Both the position numbers and the translations under genes were made by a program. A stretch of 32,145 nt of DNA from Gemmataceae bacterium. GTDB lineage: Bacteria; Planctomycetota; Planctomycetia; Gemmatales; Gemmataceae. Below the pieces are notes generated by a model. It did no database searches. It saw only the letters and a program-made list of their open reading frames with translations, and was not told the origin of the DNA. The first letter of the stretch is position 1, and every line of letters begins with the position of its first letter. The stretch is taken from the NCBI GenBank assembly GCA_009692065.1, contig SHZY01000062.1, positions 1-32,145 on the forward strand, written 5' to 3'. This document shows, piece by piece, positions 8,116 through 14,857 of the stretch.

Positions 8116-8235
8116 GAACCACGGATCACACTGATAACACGGATAAGAAGAGAAAGAATGTCGCGTTTGTGGCGGTTTGCCCAGAACAGTGTCACCTGAT
8201 CGATCTATCCGTGCCATCCGTGTGATCCGTGGTTC
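8116..8235. repeat. Long-loop inverted repeat, CACGGAT type
   Basis: Arms of 30 nt (8116-8145 and 8206-8235) match at 27 of 30 positions; the first 16 bases (GAACCACGGATCACAC) are perfect. The loop is 60 nt. The CACGGAT-containing arm is internally repetitive. It lies in the 328-bp gap 7935-8262 between the secreted protein gene and larB. Apart from this repeat and an A-run near 8063 the gap shows nothing definite. Confidence 0.7.
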
Positions 8236-8262
8236 ATTGTTTTGGACTCGCTTTGTGAGAAC

Positions 8263-9039
8263 ATGATGGAACCCGTCGATCTGCGTGAACTGCTGGAGCA
8301 AGTACAAGCAGGCAAGCTGGACATCCAGGCCGCCCTGGGGCGATTGGCCAAGCCTGCCGTTGCCGACCTGGGGTACGCCCATGTCGATCTGCAGCGGCGC
8401 GAGCGCTGCGGCTTTCCGGAGGTCATCTTCTGCCAGGGCAAATCGTGCGAATGGATCGAGGGGGTCGTCCGCCAGTTGATCGACGCCAAGCAGCACTGCC
8501 TAGCCACGCGCGTCAGCGATGAGCAAGCCGAGCATCTCGCCGCGCGCTTTCCAACGGCCCAGCAAGATCACGTGGCCCGCACCTTCTGGCTGCCGGCGGG
8601 CGCTGCCGAGACGCCTCGGGGCCGCGTCACGATCATCACCGCGGGAACGAGCGACCTGCCAGTGGCCCGCGAAGCGCTGGTGACGGCCCAGGCTCTCGGA
8701 GTGAACGCCCATCTGCTTGCCGACGTCGGCGTCGCCGGGATTCATCGGCTGTTGCGGCACCATCAGGAATTCAGCGGGGCCGATGCGATCGTCGTCGTCG
8801 CCGGCATGGACGGAGCGTTGCCCAGCGTCGTCGGCGGCCTGGTCGATTGCCCGGTGATCGCCGTGCCGACCAGCGTCGGTTATGGCGCGGCGTTCGGCGG
8901 TTTGGCGCCGCTACTGACGATGTTGAATGCTTGTTCGGCGAATGTGGTGGTGGTGAATATCGACAGCGGTTTCAAGGGGGGATATGTCGCGGCGCTGATT
9001 GCAAGGCGGGCGGCGACCAAGCTTCACGCCACCTCTTGA
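8263..9039 (+). CDS. larB: LarB: pyridinium-3,5-biscarboxylic acid mononucleotide synthase
   Basis: 258 residues. LarB carboxylates and hydrolyses nicotinic acid adenine dinucleotide in the first step of the nickel-pincer nucleotide cofactor used by LarA-type racemases. The C-terminal half is AIR-carboxylase (PurE)-like, with GRVTIITAGTSDLPVAREA, GVAGIHRLL, VVAGMDGALPSVVGGLV and VIAVPTSVGYGAAFGG. The N-terminal half has the LarB-specific GYAHVDLQRRERCGFPEVIF. Length is normal. Two adjacent ATGs (8263, 8266) follow GTGAG; the upstream TTG at 8242 has no better site and overlaps sequence close to the inverted repeat. No larC, larE or larA is adjacent, so the pathway partners must lie elsewhere. 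Its 3' end overlaps the convergent oxidoreductase gene by 16 bp. Confidence 0.9.
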   Translation: MMEPVDLRELLEQVQAGKLDIQAALGRLAKPAVADLGYAHVDLQRRERCGFPEVIFCQGKSCEWIEGVVRQLIDAKQHCLATRVSDEQAEHLAARFPTAQQDHVARTFWLPAGAAETPRGRVTIITAGTSDLPVAREALVTAQALGVNAHLLADVGVAGIHRLLRHHQEFSGADAIVVVAGMDGALPSVVGGLVDCPVIAVPTSVGYGAAFGGLAPLLTMLNACSANVVVVNIDSGFKGGYVAALIARRAATKLHATS

Positions 9040-10115
9040 TCGGCCCGATGTGCAAATAACAACCCGCTCGGCGCCGGCAATTGCAGCGGCCCTTTCGGTC
9101 CCGCCAGTGTGCCATCCCAGGTGTGTTCACGCAGCGAGCGCAGAATCTGTTCCGCCACATCGAGCGCGGCCAGCCCGTCTTTGCCCGACACGCGCGGAGT
9201 TTGGCCGGTGCGTACGCAGGTGACGAAGTCTTGCAACTCGCACGTCAACTGGTCCTGCGCCTTGCCGTCGATTGTTAGCATCTCGAAATGCCGGGTGAAC
9301 AGTTCCTCGCAGATCCGGCTGCGCGACGCCGGGTCGAGCCGGGCCGGGTCGAGGCCGTGACGACGCACCTCTTCCGACGGCTGCACGAGCGCCAGCTTGC
9401 GTGAGCCGAAATCGACTTCCGCGTAGCCTTCCGGGCCCCAGAGCTGCATGGTACGTGCTGCCATCGGGCTTGCCCGGCTTGCGGTCAGCTCCGCGACGCA
9501 ACCGTTGGTGAAATGCAAGCGAGCGCTGGCGACATCCTCGTGGCCGCCGAAACAGCTCATGCCGACTGCATCGACGGAACGTACGCCGGCTTGCACCAGG
9601 CCCAGCAGTAGGTCGATATCGTGAATCATCAAATCGAGCACGACGCCGACATCGGCCGAGCGCCCCGTAAACGGCCCGATGCGCTGAACGCGGATCATCT
9701 TCGGCTGGAAAGCTCGCGTGCATAAATCTTCGTAAGCGGGATTGAATCGCTCGATGTGGCCGACTTGCAGGATTGCGCCGTGCTTGGCCGCGAGATCGAC
9801 GAGTTCGCCGGCTTCCGCCGCGGTGCGGGCCAGTGGCTTCTCGACGAGCAGCGGAATGCCTCGCTTGAGGAACTCGCGGGCGACGGTCAGGTGATACGAA
9901 GTGGGAACGACAATGCAGGCGGCATCGACGAGATTGAGCAGCGGCCAATAATCGCTGAAGGCTTGCGTGTTATGCCGGTGTGCGATGACCTCCGCTTGAG
10001 CATGATTGACATCGACGACGCCGACGAGCTCGACATCAGGAAGCCCCGCGAGGATGCGTGCATGTTCCTTGCCGAGATGGCCGACGCCGATTACGGCGAT
10101 GCGAATGCGTTTCAT
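9024..10115 (-). CDS. Gfo/Idh/MocA family oxidoreductase, possible lipid A sugar dehydrogenase (GnnA-like)
   Basis: 363 residues. The N-terminal Rossmann fold has VIGVGHLGKEHARIL (nucleotide-binding Gly motif), followed by VPTSYH and PLLVEKPLA, whose EKP is the family signature with the catalytic-site Lys. IQVGHIERFNP-type sequence (here LQVGHIERFNPAYED) and DLMIHDIDLLLGL follow, typical of the C-terminal alpha/beta domain. Members are NAD(P)-dependent sugar dehydrogenases. The gene begins 28 bp after lpxC on the same strand, behind a Skp-like gene. In other bacteria a related enzyme, GnnA, oxidises UDP-GlcNAc at C3 for amide-linked lipid A, so that role is proposed from context only. No aminotransferase (gnnB) is adjacent. 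The start ATG gives MKRIRIAVIG. It overlaps larB by 16 bp tail to tail. Confidence 0.85.
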   Translation of the reverse strand: MKRIRIAVIGVGHLGKEHARILAGLPDVELVGVVDVNHAQAEVIAHRHNTQAFSDYWPLLNLVDAACIVVPTSYHLTVAREFLKRGIPLLVEKPLARTAAEAGELVDLAAKHGAILQVGHIERFNPAYEDLCTRAFQPKMIRVQRIGPFTGRSADVGVVLDLMIHDIDLLLGLVQAGVRSVDAVGMSCFGGHEDVASARLHFTNGCVAELTASRASPMAARTMQLWGPEGYAEVDFGSRKLALVQPSEEVRRHGLDPARLDPASRSRICEELFTRHFEMLTIDGKAQDQLTCELQDFVTCVRTGQTPRVSGKDGLAALDVAEQILRSLREHTWDGTLAGPKGPLQLPAPSGLLFAHRADQEVA

Positions 10116-10143
10116 GGTGAGATCCCCGTCCCGTTATACGGCG

Positions 10144-11028
10144 TCACGCCGCGCGCAGTTCCCTGGATAACACCGTCTGGATTTGCAGAGATAGGCGGCG
10201 CACCAATTCGACATTGTGCGGGTGGCCCGAGTGGTAGGCGACGACGTGGCCGCGCACATCGCAGCCGATCAGCGACAGATCGCCGAGGATATCGAGAATC
10301 TTGTGCCGGGCCGGCTCATTGGCGTAGCGCGTCTTGTTCTGGATCGGTCCGTGTGGGCCGAAGACCAGCAAGTCGGTGACCGTGGTGCGCGAGCCGAGGC
10401 CCTGATCGCGCAAGGCCAACGCCTCCTGATCGGTAACAAACGTTCGGCACGGCGCGATCTCGGCTGCGAACCCGCCCGGCGTGATCGTTTGCGTGCACAT
10501 TTGCCACGGGATCGGCGACTCCGGGCCGTAATCGAGCAAGTAGCTGATGCGCAACTCCGGCGTGTCCGACGGGTGCAGGGCGATGGTCGCGTCAGCCACG
10601 GCATAGGTGACGGGCTGCTCGACAGTCCAGATTGGCCGACGCTCGGATTGCACGACCGTGCCCGCTTGCAGCAGCGCATTGACGAACCCGCATGCCGAGC
10701 CATCGAGGCCCGGCGGCTCCGGAGCGTCGAGTTCGACGTAACAGTTATCGATGCGCAGACCGCTCAGGGCCGCGAGGACGTGTTCCACCAAACCGACTTG
10801 CACCGGCGGTTGGCCCAGCGTGGTGCGCCGTGCCGTGCCGGTGACGTTTTCAACGCTAGCGCGAATGCAGGCCCCGGAGCCGAGGTCCGCGCGCACGAAG
10901 ATGACTCCCGTGGAGGCGGCTGCCGGCAGAAAACGCAAACGCACCTGCTTCCCGGTCACATAGCCGATCCCGTGCACTTCGGCCGGTTTGCCGATCGTTT
11001 GCTGCTGGCGATCTTGAATTCGTTTCAC
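10144..11028 (-). CDS. lpxC: UDP-3-O-acyl-N-acetylglucosamine deacetylase
   Basis: 294 residues. LpxC is the zinc-dependent deacetylase catalysing the first committed step of lipid A synthesis in the cytoplasm. The sequence shows the two-fold LpxC architecture: TGVIFVRADL near 40-49, the zinc/catalytic region LVEHVLAALSGLRIDN (E82, H83), PPGLDGSACGFV, PCRTFV and GLGSRTT. The second zinc site follows: NEPARHKILDILGDLSLIG, with the conserved His and Asp, and SGHPHN near the end with the catalytic His. The start is GTG at 11028, with AAGGA about 9 nt upstream. It is slightly short compared with proteobacterial LpxC but has every active-site motif. It follows a Skp-like gene and precedes a sugar oxidoreductase, consistent with an envelope-biogenesis unit, and implies an LPS-type outer membrane. 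Confidence 0.93.
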   Translation of the reverse strand: MKRIQDRQQQTIGKPAEVHGIGYVTGKQVRLRFLPAAASTGVIFVRADLGSGACIRASVENVTGTARRTTLGQPPVQVGLVEHVLAALSGLRIDNCYVELDAPEPPGLDGSACGFVNALLQAGTVVQSERRPIWTVEQPVTYAVADATIALHPSDTPELRISYLLDYGPESPIPWQMCTQTITPGGFAAEIAPCRTFVTDQEALALRDQGLGSRTTVTDLLVFGPHGPIQNKTRYANEPARHKILDILGDLSLIGCDVRGHVVAYHSGHPHNVELVRRLSLQIQTVLSRELRAA

Positions 11029-11046
11029 GGCGGCGTCATCCTTGAT

Positions 11047-11097
11047 TTAGCCGCTTGCGGCGGAGCACTCGTGTTGCTAAGCCGCAAGCGGCGTGTA
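11047..11097. repeat. Family B palindrome (GCCGCTTGCGGC type)
   Basis: GCCGCTTGCGGC at 11050-11061 is inverted as GCCGCAAGCGGC at 11081-11092; TTA before the left arm and CTAA before the right arm are further family features. It lies in the leader of lpxC, just upstream of its ribosome-binding site, and just beyond the ompH terminator. The same 12-mers recur at 25727 and 30696. Confidence 0.7.
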
Positions 11098-11100
11098 TTA

Positions 11101-11144
11101 AACAAAAAAGGGCAGGGCTGTGCAATCGCACTTTCGCCCTGCCC
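11101..11144 (-). terminator. Rho-independent terminator of the ompH/skp gene
   Basis: On the minus strand GGGCAGGGC (plus 11136-11144) pairs with GCCCTGCCC (plus 11110-11118) in a perfect 9-bp stem, immediately followed by a run of six T and a further TTT. It starts 20 bases after the ompH stop codon. It is the clearest intrinsic terminator in the window and would limit read-through from ompH into lpxC. Confidence 0.85.
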
Positions 11145-11164
11145 AGGGTTGAAGCCTCGACAGG

Positions 11165-11830
11165 TTAATTTTTGCCACCGGTCGGCGTCACGTTGCTCTT
11201 GGGCAGCCAGCTGTTCAGCGTGTCGGCCACCGCCTGCGACAGATCGACGCTGCCGTGGACATAGAGCGGCACCGCGCCCCCCGCATCCATCGCCTGCATC
11301 TTGCGGTTGACGTTCGGGAACAGGTTCAGAAGGTCCTTGTCCATGGGATCGCCGTAGCCGAGCACGATCTGGAAGCCGAGGTGCTTCGAGACGGCCTCGA
11401 TGCCCATGTTGACTTCCTTCCACAGGATGACCAGATTGTCCTCGGACTTCTTGCCGAGCAACCTCTGGATCTCGCGGTTCATGTCCTTGAGTTTCTGCTC
11501 GTTCTTGTAGATCAGGTCTTCACGCTGATCCCGGGCGGTTTTGCTCATGTTCGGAGTCTCGCGGATCTCCTTGACATACTTTTCCATTTCGTCCATCAGC
11601 ACCTTGGCGTCGGCCTTGGGCCTCTTGAGGGTTTCCTCCAGTTCAAGCTTGAAGGCCAGGGCGCGGCGGTACTGATTGAAGACGAGGCCGATGTTGACGA
11701 CGGCGACCTTGGTGCCTTGCATCTGCGGCGCTGGCGCGGCCCCACCCCCTTGAGCGAACAGGTCCCGGCTGAAGTAGGCCCCCGAGGCCAGGACGGCGAA
11801 CCCGGTCACGATCATGATCATTCTTTTCAC
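11165..11830 (-). CDS. OmpH/Skp-like periplasmic chaperone
   Basis: 221 residues from GTG at 11830, which follows AAGGAGAG at 6 nt; an upstream in-frame ATG at 11890 has no such site and would bury the signal. MIMIVTGFAVLASGAYF, followed by a Gln/Gly-rich junction, is a signal peptide. The mature part begins TKVAVVNIGLVFNQYRRA, the strand seen in Skp/OmpH proteins (compare VAVVDxxxVFxxY). A long charged, probably coiled-coil section follows (about 62-135, with LEETLKRP, MDEMEKYVKEIRE and NEQKLKDMNREIQRLLGKK). A C-terminal domain with GFQIVLGYGDP ends the protein. Skp chaperones escort outer-membrane proteins across the periplasm. Its position ahead of lpxC parallels the skp-lpx clusters of other diderms. 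Family call is good; exact partners are unknown. Confidence 0.8.
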   Translation of the reverse strand: MKRMIMIVTGFAVLASGAYFSRDLFAQGGGAAPAPQMQGTKVAVVNIGLVFNQYRRALAFKLELEETLKRPKADAKVLMDEMEKYVKEIRETPNMSKTARDQREDLIYKNEQKLKDMNREIQRLLGKKSEDNLVILWKEVNMGIEAVSKHLGFQIVLGYGDPMDKDLLNLFPNVNRKMQAMDAGGAVPLYVHGSVDLSQAVADTLNSWLPKSNVTPTGGKN

Positions 11831-12015
11831 GGAATTCTCTCCTTGTGCGAGTGTGGTCGAGCCATGGGCCTGGTCCCGCATCCGAGCCACGGCCGCGACA
11901 TTCGGGCCCGAACGCGTGCCCGATGATCTCCCATTTGGGCGGGCTTGTAGCCTAGTTAAACGCCGAGGTCAAGAGCAGGTTGGCGCTATTCCACGCACTG
12001 ATTGCTTGCGTAGAT

Positions 12016-12044
12016 CCCCAGGATTCGCTGCGCTCATCCTGGGG
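12016..12044. repeat. Hairpin with 9-bp arms upstream of the lipoprotein gene
   Basis: CCCCAGGAT (12016-12024) and ATCCTGGGG (12036-12044) are perfect inverted arms with an 11-nt loop. It sits in the 318-bp gap 11831-12148 between the divergent ompH and lipoprotein genes, immediately before the heptamer repeat. Confidence 0.5.
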
Positions 12045-12049
12045 CTTGA

Positions 12050-12080
12050 CCTGACTCCTGACTCCTGACCCCTGACCCCT
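12050..12080. repeat. Heptamer tandem repeat (CCTGACT/CCTGACC)
   Basis: Four consecutive 7-nt units are present, two CCTGACT and two CCTGACC, plus a partial fifth. This resembles the short tandemly repeated repetitive elements of cyanobacteria and other genomes with many intergenic repeats. It ends about 69 bases before the lipoprotein start. Confidence 0.65.
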
Positions 12081-12148
12081 ATTTACACATCGCTCCCTAC
12101 TTGCTATTCTCCGGGATGGTTGGACCCTGTTCCGACGAGATTCCTGTC

Positions 12149-12568
12149 ATGATCCCAGCACGGATGCTGATCGTTGGCTCGTTCATTCTTTGCAGCCTGC
12201 TTCTTGCCGGCTGCCAAAAGAAGGCGACGACGCTCAATCAAGTCACCGGCAAAGTGCTCTACAAAGGCGCGCCCCTCTCGGGCGGTCTGATTGTGTTCAG
12301 CCCCGACACCAGTCGCGGCGAGACCGGCGGCATCGCCTTCAGCAAGATCAACGAGGACGGCACCTACACGCTTCAGAGCGGCGACATCAAAGGCGCCAGC
12401 GCCGGCTGGTACCGCGTCACCGTCGCTTGTTTATCGAATCCCAGCTCCTCCTACGAGTCGGCCCCGCTGTCGCTGATCCCCGACAAATACCGCGACCCGC
12501 AGCTCTCGCAACTCCAGTGCGAGGTGAAGACCAATCGCGACAACCATTTGGACTTCAATCTTGACTGA
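12149..12568 (+). CDS. Small lipoprotein with TTR-like / carboxypeptidase-regulatory-like fold
   Basis: 139 residues from ATG at 12149. The N-terminus is a type II signal peptide: MIPARMLIVGSFILCSLLLAGC, with lipobox LLAGC, so the Cys would be lipidated. This fixes the start better than the in-frame ATGs at 12101 or 12116. After lipidation comes a beta-sandwich-type sequence: VTGKVLYKGAPLSGGLIVFSP, GIAFSKINEDGTYTLQSGD and GWYRVTVACL. That is the pattern of the small TTR-like lipoproteins common in planctomycetes, whose function is not known. The C-terminus has IPDKYRDPQLSQLQCEVK and ends in HLDFNLD, also usual for this family (a final strand). No operon partner follows; the next gene is decayed. 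Confidence 0.8.
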   Translation: MIPARMLIVGSFILCSLLLAGCQKKATTLNQVTGKVLYKGAPLSGGLIVFSPDTSRGETGGIAFSKINEDGTYTLQSGDIKGASAGWYRVTVACLSNPSSSYESAPLSLIPDKYRDPQLSQLQCEVKTNRDNHLDFNLD

Positions 12569-12609
12569 CGCTCGACTCGCCGCCACGTTCGAATAATGAA
12601 ATCCGAATT

Positions 12610-12723
12610 CCTAACCACAGAGAACACAGAGAAGCCAATAGATAATCGGGACAATGGCTCCGTTTTTCCGCCAAGAAAACTTGGGCATCTCAATGCCCCA
12701 CCTGAATCTTCTCCGTGGTTAGG
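12610..12723. repeat. Long-loop inverted repeat, ACCACAGAGAACACAGAG type
   Basis: CCTAACCAC (12610-12618) is inverted as GTGGTTAGG (12715-12723). Pairing continues imperfectly inward (AGAGAA against TTCTCC) and outward (CCGAA/TTCGG-like). The loop is about 96 nt. It fills most of the gap between the lipoprotein gene and the methyltransferase pseudogene. Confidence 0.55.
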
Positions 12724-12744
12724 ATTTCGGGTCAGGGACAGACG

Positions 12745-13340
12745 ATGAACCACTTCATTCACGGCGTCGCTCGTGGCATCTCCGAGATGTTTAGTTTGTC
12801 GGAACCTGTGCTGGAAATCGGCTCCTACCAGGTCGCCGGCCAGGAGTCGATCGCCAATCTGCGCTCGCTGTTCTCTGCAAAGAACTACGAGGGCATCGAC
12901 ATGCGGATTGGCCCCGGCGTCGATTGCGTGGCCAATGGCGAGCAATTGTCGCACGAGCCCGCCTCCGTAGGCGAGGTGCTGGCGCTGAGCACGTTTGAGT
13001 ACGTGAAGTGCTTCCGGCGCGGCCTGGAAGAAGTGCGGCGCGTCTTGCGGCCCGATGGCGCCTTGGTCCTCTCGACGCGGCTCCACCTTCGCATTCACTA
13101 ATTCCCGCACGACTACTGGCACTTCACGCCGGCCGCCGATCACTTCGGAGCAGCTTGCCCGCTATCGCGAGTTGATGGCCGTTTGCACGCGGGAACCGGA
13201 CACCACCTGGACGCCGGTGGCTGCGCTATCGCCTCGCGAGCTACCTGGGCGGGTGTGGGCTGTTTGCGGGTTATCTCGATCGCAACTGCTGGCATTCGGT
13301 CTGCTTGAACAACGTGGCGACCCACCGATTGGCCGCATGA
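12745..13340 (+). pseudogene. Class I SAM-dependent methyltransferase, decayed
   Basis: The first 118 codons, from ATG 12745 behind AGGGA, read as a normal methyltransferase: VLEIGSYQVAGQE (motif I), NYEGIDMRIGPGVD (motif II with acidic residue), VLALSTFEYV and EEVRRVLRPDGALVLST. A TAA at 13099-13101 then interrupts the frame. The codons after it still read FPHDYWHFTPAA, which normally continues this family after a Glu, so GAA to TAA is the simplest explanation. Further on the frame breaks twice. Frame 2 near 13140 gives ITSEQLARYRELMAVCTREP and frame 3 near 13212 gives RRWLRYRLASYLGG, then FAGYLDRNCWHSVCLNN, ending at TGA 13340. The segment between FTPAA and ITSEQ is shorter than expected, suggesting a deletion. 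The gene is therefore inactive; the substrate of the ancestor is unknown. Confidence 0.75.
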
Positions 13341-13358
13341 CCTTCTTTGTTTGCGTCT

Positions 13359-14786
13359 TCACACCTCGTGCGACCGCCCATCGGCGCCGACGCGTACTAT
13401 ACGAATGGTCGGCACCCCTTCGCCCCCCTCCGTGGGATGCCCGGCCATGACCACCGCCAGCGCACCCGCGCGAATCACACCACCCAGGAACGCCGCGCGC
13501 ACCGATGCTTCGAGGCGGTCGTCGCCGCGCCGGATCGGAAACGGAACGCCGACGGCCTGTACGCCCCAAACTACGGCAAGTCGGCGCAAGATGGCCTCGT
13601 CCGTCGCAACAGCAATAATGGCCGAACGCGGGCGATGCCGAGCCACCAGCCGAGCGGTGCGCCCCGTGATGGTGGGCGTGATGATCGCGTCGGCGCCGGT
13701 CTCCAGGGCCAGCTCACACACGCAATGAGTGATGTGGTCGATCAACCCACCGCGAGGCACCGACACTTGGCGTGGGCGATCATCGGCCTGATGGGACTCC
13801 GCTTCCATGAGTATTCGATGCATGCACGCCAGGGTTTCGACGGGATAATCCCCCACTGCGGTTTCACCGGAGAGCATGACAGCATCGGTGCCGTCGTAGA
13901 CGGCATTGGCGACATCGCTGACTTCGGCGCGAGTCGGGCGTGGGTTCTTGCGCATGGAATCGAGCATGTCGGTCGCCGTGATAACCGGCTTGCCTGCGGC
14001 ACGCGCCTGCTGAATCAGACGCTTTTGCACGTGCGGCACTCTCTCCAGAGGGATTTCCACGCCGAGATCGCCGCGTGCAACCATGATGCCGTCGAAGCCC
14101 TCGATGATTTCGGCCGCCTCCTTGACGGCCTCGGGGCGTTCGATTTTCGCCAGGATGGGAATCTCAACGTTGTACCCGCGGACTACGTCGCGGAGTTCGT
14201 GCGCCGCTGAAGCGTCGCGGACGAAGGAGAGAGCGAGCCAATCGGCCTTTGCTTCGACAGCGACGGCAATAGCCTCGCGGTCGCGCATCGTCACGGCGGG
14301 GATCGTCAGCTCCGTATCGGGCAGGTTAAACCCCTTGTTCGGCATGAGGGTGCCGCCGACCTCGACATTCAGATTTACCACGTCGCCGTTCACGCCGGTG
14401 ACGCGTGCCTGCAGTCGGCCGTCGTCCATGAGAACGCGCTGGCCGGTTTTGATCTTCGCGAGGGCCTCGGGTTCGGTGAGGTGGAGGTCCGCCGTAACGG
14501 CCGGCTTGAGCGCCAGCGTCACGCTGCGTCCGGCCTCCAGCAAGGTCGGCTCCTTCAGGAGCACGCGCAGCTTCGGCCCTGGCAGATCCGCGAGTACGGC
14601 CACATTGCGTTTTCGCTCGGCTGCCAGCTTGCGAAGTTGACGGATGCGGCTGCGAGGCTCTTCCGCGGCGCCGTGCGAAAAGTTAATGCGTGCCACGTCG
14701 AGGCCCGCTTCGATAAGTTTTTCCAGGACGCCCGGCCGATCCGTCGCCGGCCCCAGAGTTGCAACGATGCTCGTGCGGCGTTTCAT
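13359..14786 (-). CDS. pyk: Pyruvate kinase
   Basis: 475 residues from ATG at 14786, with GAGGA 7 nt upstream; an extended start at 14819 lacks a ribosome site. The enzyme transfers phosphate from phosphoenolpyruvate to ADP, the last step of glycolysis. Visible motifs are TSIVATLGPAT, VARINFSHG, LADLPGPKLRV, ILAKIERPEAV (catalytic Lys), DGIMVARGDLGVE, VQKRLIQQARAAGKPVI, NPRPTRAEVSDVANAVYDG and TDAVMLSGETAVGDYP. The C-terminal regulatory domain follows, with TGRTARLVARHRP. One residue is unusual: the near-invariant TQML is TDML here, with D273 next to catalytic T272. Length is normal. The gene is monocistronic as far as can be seen, between the methyltransferase relic and a divergent thioredoxin-like gene. 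Confidence 0.95.
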   Translation of the reverse strand: MKRRTSIVATLGPATDRPGVLEKLIEAGLDVARINFSHGAAEEPRSRIRQLRKLAAERKRNVAVLADLPGPKLRVLLKEPTLLEAGRSVTLALKPAVTADLHLTEPEALAKIKTGQRVLMDDGRLQARVTGVNGDVVNLNVEVGGTLMPNKGFNLPDTELTIPAVTMRDREAIAVAVEAKADWLALSFVRDASAAHELRDVVRGYNVEIPILAKIERPEAVKEAAEIIEGFDGIMVARGDLGVEIPLERVPHVQKRLIQQARAAGKPVITATDMLDSMRKNPRPTRAEVSDVANAVYDGTDAVMLSGETAVGDYPVETLACMHRILMEAESHQADDRPRQVSVPRGGLIDHITHCVCELALETGADAIITPTITGRTARLVARHRPRSAIIAVATDEAILRRLAVVWGVQAVGVPFPIRRGDDRLEASVRAAFLGGVIRAGALAVVMAGHPTEGGEGVPTIRIVRVGADGRSHEV

Positions 14787-14857
14787 GAGAGGATCCTCGC
14801 GATGACTGCTAGCAACCAACGCCGAAGGGCGATAAGCTGTTAGTTGAGGTTTTTCTT

